A stretch of 64,000 bases of DNA from RUG572 sp051884915 (GTDB lineage: Bacteria > Verrucomicrobiota > Kiritimatiellia > RFP12 > UBA1067): assembly GCA_051884915.1 (NCBI GenBank), contig JBJEWF010000080.1:1-64000 (forward strand). Direction: 5' to 3'. The notes under the pieces are model-generated. The model did not search any database, had not been told where the DNA came from, and saw only the letters and a program-made list of their open reading frames with translations. Of the stretch, positions 60,601 to 64,000 are shown one piece after another. The stretch's first letter is position 1, and every line of letters begins with the position of its first letter. Made by a program: the position numbers and the translations under genes.

Positions 60601-61054
60601 CGATCCTGCAGACCTTCCCCAGATCGACCGAAACGGTCACGTCGCCGTCGAACTGGACGCTCCCGCGGACCGCGTCCGCCGCCCGTCCGTCGTTGAGCAG
60701 CGTCCGCCGGGGATCCGCATGGACGGCGGCCGGCGGCCGGTCGGTCGCGTAGGTGAACGGGAGGCCTGTCGGCTCCTCGTGGGACGCGTCGAAGAGCGCC
60801 CGGTAAAGCGGCGCGTCCGTTTCGTCGCGGGGATCGCGGACGACCCGCAGCGTGCCGGCCATGTCCTCGCCCAGATAGGGCCGGGGCGCGAGCAGAAACA
60901 CCTTCGCGCCCGCCTCCCGGGCGGCCAGGGCCGCCGCGACGGCCCCCGAAGAGCCGCCGACGACGACAACGTCCGTCTCGTGGACGATCGGCAGTTCGGC
61001 CGCGGACGCGGAAAGGAAAAGGCAGAGGCAAAGCAGTGGCAGAGGCGTTTTCAT
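57647..61054 (-). CDS. exported FAD-dependent oxidoreductase, duplicated, with discoidin-like insert
   Basis: An 1135-residue protein with a signal peptide (~1-19). The first FAD-binding Rossmann motif, VVVVGGSSGAVAAALAA, is at about 29-45. A discoidin/F5-8C-like beta module (~100-245, RYVKVFCAKAETYPRQLLGE) is inserted after it, then the rest of the first flavin domain. A second complete flavin domain begins at ~555 (LVVGAGTGGGPAGIAAARHG, GxGxxG at 558-563) and includes NAIDATGNAELPAMAGQD. The C-terminal ~200 residues are helical and HEAT-like. The family is the FAD-dependent oxidoreductase group abundant in glycan-degrading Planctomycetes and Verrucomicrobia; substrates are unknown. No good ribosome binding site is seen. 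Confidence 0.85.
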   Translation of the reverse strand: MKTPLPLLCLCLFLSASAAELPIVHETDVVVVGGSSGAVAAALAAREAGAKVFLLAPRPYLGEDMAGTLRVVRDPRDETDAPLYRALFDASHEEPTGLPFTYATDRPPAAVHADPRRTLLNDGRAADAVRGSVQFDGDVTVSVDLGKVCRIAGVCLDSFVRVHPRADGTLKGLPAQGYLTRSMAVSTSADGTTWRAAEGVPDVAEAGTDVRRLFLPVRTSCRYVKVFCAKAETYPRQLLGEIRVLAECDGRALASRTTPFLVKRTLDRQLLAAKVPYLTGALVCDVMTDAAGRFAGVVMANRSGRQVVRAKVLVDATPRATAARLAGGEAEPFPAGERAFQRIVISGERPTGEGVSARALTEPFAVPVKNHLKPDFPPVIAARFWLCDVKIPMADGSARAFAAAEQLARDRTFTATQVDAANSLTCLAPDVFRCRATAGTWPGAAALDLRCLQPRGTEGVYVLGPRAGLSDAARESFLKPGALIKTGTRVGRDAAARAGRTARAAAEKTAAGGPALRSGWILGEHQGELAAWAVNATGRVTAADALPVLASCDTLVVGAGTGGGPAGIAAARHGARTIVCEYLYVEGGVQTDGLIGVYWYGNRIGFTREIDEGTRALGSVFPQAKSEWYRSQQRQAGAEIWFGAFANGVVTDGARVVGVVVVMEDGTRGLVTCRNAIDATGNAELPAMAGQDTEFITDDELSLQGVGQAQNTLGVAYANSDIGFLDDTDATDVFYFALRSRLSLPEGTWDQAQVLNSRERRRLVGAFYMGAPDVVNGRTYPDTITRTYSNFDSHGQTRDDLFFIQDPGHQPMYVNLPYRCLLPKTLDGLLVTGLGISAHRDAMPILRMQPDIQNQGYAAGTAAALAVKNGTTVRNVDIKALQRHLVEKGILREEDTATADSFPLPDAAFRQATADLADGYGGLPVLMTDRSRALPLLLAAWQTAEGEGKFIYAHVLAMLGRPDGAEQVLARFKAADWDKGWNYRGMGQFNRSVSWMDSYAIALGHAQYRPAVPALIAKADLLTQTSEYSHFRAIAKALEELGDASAAPALAAVLKRPGIGGHWQTMGPEPPGIPGYKNAAGDWERTLSLREICIARALYRLGDTPEGLGRKTLEAYAADPRGAFARHAKLVLGRK

Positions 61055-61128
61055 GGCGTTTGGGCGGTGGCGGATTGGAGTTGACGTGAAACCCTTTCGG
61101 TCGCGGCGCCGGCGGCGGACCGGAACCG

Positions 61129-62682
61129 TCACAGGAGGAGGTCCTGCGCGAACTGGACCGGCGGCGGATTTCCGGGCGGGAATTCCTCTTCGGGCGCCTC
61201 CGGCACCTCGACGGACGTCGCCGCCAGGATGGAAGCCTCCGCCGCCGCCTGCGCCTTGGCGCCGCGCTTGCCCTGTTCGCGGTCGCCGAAGCGCGTGCCC
61301 TCGCGGTAGAAGTTCAAGTCGACTTCGCCCGTCTCGCCGTTGCGGTTCTTGGCGATGTCGACGATGGCGAGCAGTTCGTCGTCGTGCCACTGCGCCTTCT
61401 TCGACCGGCACGGGCGGCGCAGCAGGAACACCATGTCGGCGTCCTGCTCGATGGCGCCCGAGTCGCGCAGGTCGGAAAGCTTCGGCACCTCCTCCGCGTC
61501 GCCGCGCTGTTCGTTGCCGCGGGAAAGCTGCGAGAGCACGATGACCGGCACCTTCAGTTCCTTCGCCATGGCCTTGATCTGGCCGGAGATGCGGCCGGTT
61601 TCGAGCTGGCGGCCCTGCCGCGCGTATTCGCGGCAGTTGCAGAGCTGGAGGTAGTCGATCACGATCAGCTCGATGTTGTGCGTGCGCTTCATGCGGCGCG
61701 CGCGCGCGCGCATGTCCGCCACGTCGAGGGAACTGGTGTCGTCGATGTAGATCGGCGCGCTGCGCAGGACGTTGGCGGCCGTGAACAGGCGCTGGCTCGC
61801 CGCCAGGCGTTCGTCCTTGTGCATCATGCCGCGGGCGAGACGCCAGGTGTTGACCGACGCCCGGCCGGCCAGCATGCGCTTGGCCAGCGACTCCGTGCTC
61901 ATTTCCAGGGAGAACATCAGCACGGGATGCGGCCGCCCGTTGTCGACCGGGGACGGCATGCCGTTGATGTCCTGGCCGAGCGCCACGCATTCCGCGATGT
62001 TCATGGCCAGCGAGGTCTTGCCGACGGACGGGCGCGCGGCAATGACGATCATGTCGCCGGCCTTCAGGCCCATCAGCTTCTCGTCCAGATGCCGGAACCC
62101 CGTCGAAAGGCCGTCGAACTTGCAGCCGCCGTCGTCGAAGAGCCGGTCCATCGCCTTCAGCGTGTTCTCGACCGCCACGCGCCAGTCCGTCCGGATCGAC
62201 GTCGTGCCGCCGATTTCGAGGAAGTTCTTCTCCACTTCGCCCAGCAGGACGTCGGCATCCGCGCTCTGGGCCTCGTCAAAGCATTTCGCCTCGGTTTCGC
62301 GCGCGCGCTCGATCAGCGTGCGCAGGAGATGCTTCTGGCGGACGATGCCGATGTAGTATTCGGCGTGGGCGCTCGTCGGCGTGTTGTCGACCAGCGACTG
62401 GATGGCGGCGACTCCGCCCACGCTGTCCAGCCGGCCCTTCGTCCGCAGGCGCTCCACCAGCGTCACCGCGTCGATGGGCGTCGACTCCCTGCTCATTTCG
62501 CAGAACGTCTCGTAGAAGGTGCGGTTTCTGGGGTCGTAGAAGGACGCGGACGTCAACCCGCGCGACTGGCAGAGGTCGAGGACGCGGGCGTCGTCGCCCA
62601 TGGTCGTGTCCAGCAGAATCGAACCGATGATGCCGCGTTCGGCCTCCGCGCTGTGAGGCGGCGTTTTCAAGTCGTGTTCCAT
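61129..62682 (-). CDS. dnaB: replicative DNA helicase
   Basis: A 517-residue hexameric helicase that unwinds DNA at the fork. The N-terminal primase-interaction domain (SAEAERGIIGSILLD, ~10-115) is followed by a RecA-like domain from about 195: FRHLDEKLMGLKAGDMIVIAA, Walker A ARPSVGKTS with Lys222, LEMSTESLAKRML, Walker B LIVIDYLQL, and VIVLSQLSRGNE. The C-terminus has an extra Ala/Pro/Glu-rich tail. The start at 62682 is the first Met that matches the family; AGGAGG lies 12 bases upstream. It begins 25 bp after the pyrophosphorylase stop. Being chromosomal with other housekeeping genes, it is not a phage helicase. Confidence 0.95.
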   Translation of the reverse strand: MEHDLKTPPHSAEAERGIIGSILLDTTMGDDARVLDLCQSRGLTSASFYDPRNRTFYETFCEMSRESTPIDAVTLVERLRTKGRLDSVGGVAAIQSLVDNTPTSAHAEYYIGIVRQKHLLRTLIERARETEAKCFDEAQSADADVLLGEVEKNFLEIGGTTSIRTDWRVAVENTLKAMDRLFDDGGCKFDGLSTGFRHLDEKLMGLKAGDMIVIAARPSVGKTSLAMNIAECVALGQDINGMPSPVDNGRPHPVLMFSLEMSTESLAKRMLAGRASVNTWRLARGMMHKDERLAASQRLFTAANVLRSAPIYIDDTSSLDVADMRARARRMKRTHNIELIVIDYLQLCNCREYARQGRQLETGRISGQIKAMAKELKVPVIVLSQLSRGNEQRGDAEEVPKLSDLRDSGAIEQDADMVFLLRRPCRSKKAQWHDDELLAIVDIAKNRNGETGEVDLNFYREGTRFGDREQGKRGAKAQAAAEASILAATSVEVPEAPEEEFPPGNPPPVQFAQDLLL

Positions 62683-62707
62683 GGCGGGAAGACGCCTCCT
62701 GCCGCGT

Positions 62708-64000
62708 TCAGTCGGCCTGGAGCAGCAGCCCCGTGTCCGCGACGTCCGCCGCGTCGAGCGCATAGGCGGGATCGATCTCAAGCGGCATCTCCGGCGGCAC
62801 GGCGACGCCCGCGGCCGCCAGCTGGCGGCGCCATTTGGCCTGGAGGTCGGCCTTGCACGTGGCCGGCGAATCCGCGCCCGCCGCGTTCTTCACGGGGGAG
62901 AACTCCTCGCGGCGGTCGAACGCGAAGCAGGTGACGCCCCGGGCTTCCGGCAGCGCGTCGAAAATGAACTTCTCGAACTTGTAGCCGTTCGGCTCGGTCG
63001 CCTTGACGATCCGGCCCGCCGCGTCCACGGTCGCGATCTTCTTGTGCGCAAGGTGGAGCGGCATGTCCTTCGCGGCCAGGCGTTCGAGGAACGCGCGGTC
63101 GAACACGTGGATGGCCGGCGAGCCGAACTTGAAGTAGAGCTCGCCCGTCCGCGTGCGGCGGTTGTTCATCTCGTCGGTCATTTCCGTGTATTCGATCATG
63201 TCGAAATGGCCGTCGCGCTTCACCACCATGCCCAGGCCCTCGTTCGGGTCGCGCTTGGCGCAGAGCTTGAGCGAGTATTCGCTCTTTTCGAGCACGTGCA
63301 GGCCGATGAACGCCGGATCGGCCACTTCGACCATCGGGTTGTCCACCTGGAAGTAGAAGAGCGTCGTGACGCCGCGCGCCTTCATGTCCGCGAAGCAGCC
63401 GTTCGCCTTGAGCGCGCCGATCATGCCGCCGTGGCCGTCGGGGCTCATGAAGACGTGGCCCGGCGCGTCGAGGATGATCTTGCCGTCGGCCGTCATGCCC
63501 GGCCACATGCCCTGCCGGAAGAAGACCACGGCGTCCGCGTCGAGGCCGAAATAGTCGTTCTCCTCGAAGTGGGCGACCGTCGCGTCGTAGTTCGCTTCGC
63601 TCGTCATCACGTAGAACGGAATCTTCGCGGCATGGCGCACGGACAGCGCGAGGATCTTGCGGGCGTGGAAATAGAAGAGCGAGGCGCCGGTGACCGGCCC
63701 GATCGAGTAGGCGCCCTTCGGGCCGTCATAGCCGAGGCGCGAACCCTGGCCGCCGGCCACGAGCAGCACGCCGACGCGCCCGGCGCGCAGTTCGGCTTCG
63801 CCCGCCGCGCGCGCCCGCGCGAGCGCCGCGCCCTTGAGTTCGGCGACTTTCGGGGCCGTGGGCCGGCCCTTCTTCTTCGCCGCCGCCGGCGCGGCGGCGC
63901 CCGGCAGCATGCTCTGGCAGCGCCGGACTTCCTTGAAGTCGATCGCCGCGATCTGCGCCAGCAGCGCCTTGCGCTCGGCCGCCGTCAGCTGCTTCCAGCA
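62708..64000 (-). CDS. UDP-sugar pyrophosphorylase family protein (5' end outside window)
   Basis: At least 430 codons, open to the window edge. The visible N-terminus (WKQLTAAERKALLAQIAAIDF) is the helical lead-in of UDP-GlcNAc/UDP-Gal pyrophosphorylases of the UDPGP family, so only a few dozen residues are missing. The nucleotide-binding signature is LLVAGGQGSRLGYDGPKG. FFRQGMWPGMT, FYFQVDNPMVEVADP and EYTEMTDEMN match the active-site region. The enzyme would join UTP with a sugar-1-phosphate (GlcNAc-1-P, GalNAc-1-P or Glc-1-P). The stop is 25 bp before dnaB, with which it is probably co-transcribed. Confidence 0.9.
   Translation of the reverse strand, partial: CWKQLTAAERKALLAQIAAIDFKEVRRCQSMLPGAAAPAAAKKKGRPTAPKVAELKGAALARARAAGEAELRAGRVGVLLVAGGQGSRLGYDGPKGAYSIGPVTGASLFYFHARKILALSVRHAAKIPFYVMTSEANYDATVAHFEENDYFGLDADAVVFFRQGMWPGMTADGKIILDAPGHVFMSPDGHGGMIGALKANGCFADMKARGVTTLFYFQVDNPMVEVADPAFIGLHVLEKSEYSLKLCAKRDPNEGLGMVVKRDGHFDMIEYTEMTDEMNNRRTRTGELYFKFGSPAIHVFDRAFLERLAAKDMPLHLAHKKIATVDAAGRIVKATEPNGYKFEKFIFDALPEARGVTCFAFDRREEFSPVKNAAGADSPATCKADLQAKWRRQLAAAGVAVPPEMPLEIDPAYALDAADVADTGLLLQAD

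Noticed and set aside
61055..61128. Promoter before the FAD oxidoreductase gene
   Set aside because: No convincing -10/-35 pair or ribosome binding site was found in the 74-bp gap; read-through from dnaB is equally possible.
1..64000. CRISPR arrays, tRNA and rRNA genes, insertion sequences
   Set aside because: No regularly spaced repeats, no cloverleaf-like or CCA-ended segments in the gaps, no transposase motifs or terminal inverted repeats were seen. A tRNAscan/Infernal run would be decisive for short RNAs.

Overview
The window is GC-rich (G/C-biased third codon positions), gene-dense bacterial chromosome with no tRNA, rRNA, CRISPR array or insertion sequence visible. No gap between called genes exceeds about 215 bp, so every stretch over 300 bases is coding. 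The gene content is a free-living-type housekeeping set (replicative helicase, DNA polymerase III delta, carbamoyl-phosphate synthase, HisC, threonine synthase) mixed with secreted glycosidases, Tat-exported Gfo/Idh/MocA oxidoreductases, a hydrazine-synthase-alpha-related c-heme protein, a DUF2723 membrane protein and a GGGtGRT/NifU-like pair. That mixture suggests a Gram-negative anaerobic polysaccharide degrader of the PVC group, probably Kiritimatiellota or a relative. This placement is inference from family content, not from a marker gene.

Layout. 1-10.5 kb (minus): HzsA-related/SUMF1 protein, then a tight operon GH127 -> GH92 -> beta-helix protein. 10.5-13.3 kb (minus): DMT permease, then the GGGtGRT and NifU-like pair behind a near-consensus promoter. 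13.5-18.5 kb (plus): three Gfo/Idh/MocA genes and an outer-membrane-type protein. 18.5-20.6 kb (minus): FtsB-like, M50-like protease, HemW. 20.6-25.9 kb (plus): two related lipoproteins, HisC, PaaK-type ligase, ACT-domain protein and threonine synthase, closed by a bidirectional terminator against carB. 29.3-36.5 kb: U32 peptidase (plus) converging on GH27 -> TetR -> RlmN (minus), then a divergent promoter to holA and DUF2723 (plus). 40.6-47.6 kb (minus): a glycan-degradation operon led by a GH10 xylanase with three less familiar secreted proteins. 47.7-50.4 kb (minus): NeuD-like acetyltransferase, dynamin-like GTPase, SNase-fold protein. 50.5-54.4 kb (minus): lipid A acyltransferase-like protein and an orphan RND permease. 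54.5-64 kb (minus): another Tat oxidoreductase, a secreted protein, FmdB-like zinc ribbon, a duplicated FAD oxidoreductase, DnaB, and a UDP-sugar pyrophosphorylase running off the right edge.

How it fits together. The glycosidases predict growth on plant or host glycans: GH10 for xylan, GH127 for beta-L-arabinofuranosides, GH92 for alpha-mannosides and GH27 for alpha-galactosides. The Tat-exported oxidoreductases and the FAD protein look like periplasmic sugar-oxidising companions. A second theme is translation: several genes have an extended -10 promoter element only 6-11 nt before the start codon, which predicts leaderless or near-leaderless mRNAs beside genes with ordinary Shine-Dalgarno sites. 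I did not find a single unmistakable new system. The best candidates for unexplored biology are the GGGtGRT/NifU-like module, the HzsA-related/SUMF1 protein, the paralogous lipoprotein pair inside an amino-acid operon, and the unfamiliar secreted proteins of the xylanase operon.
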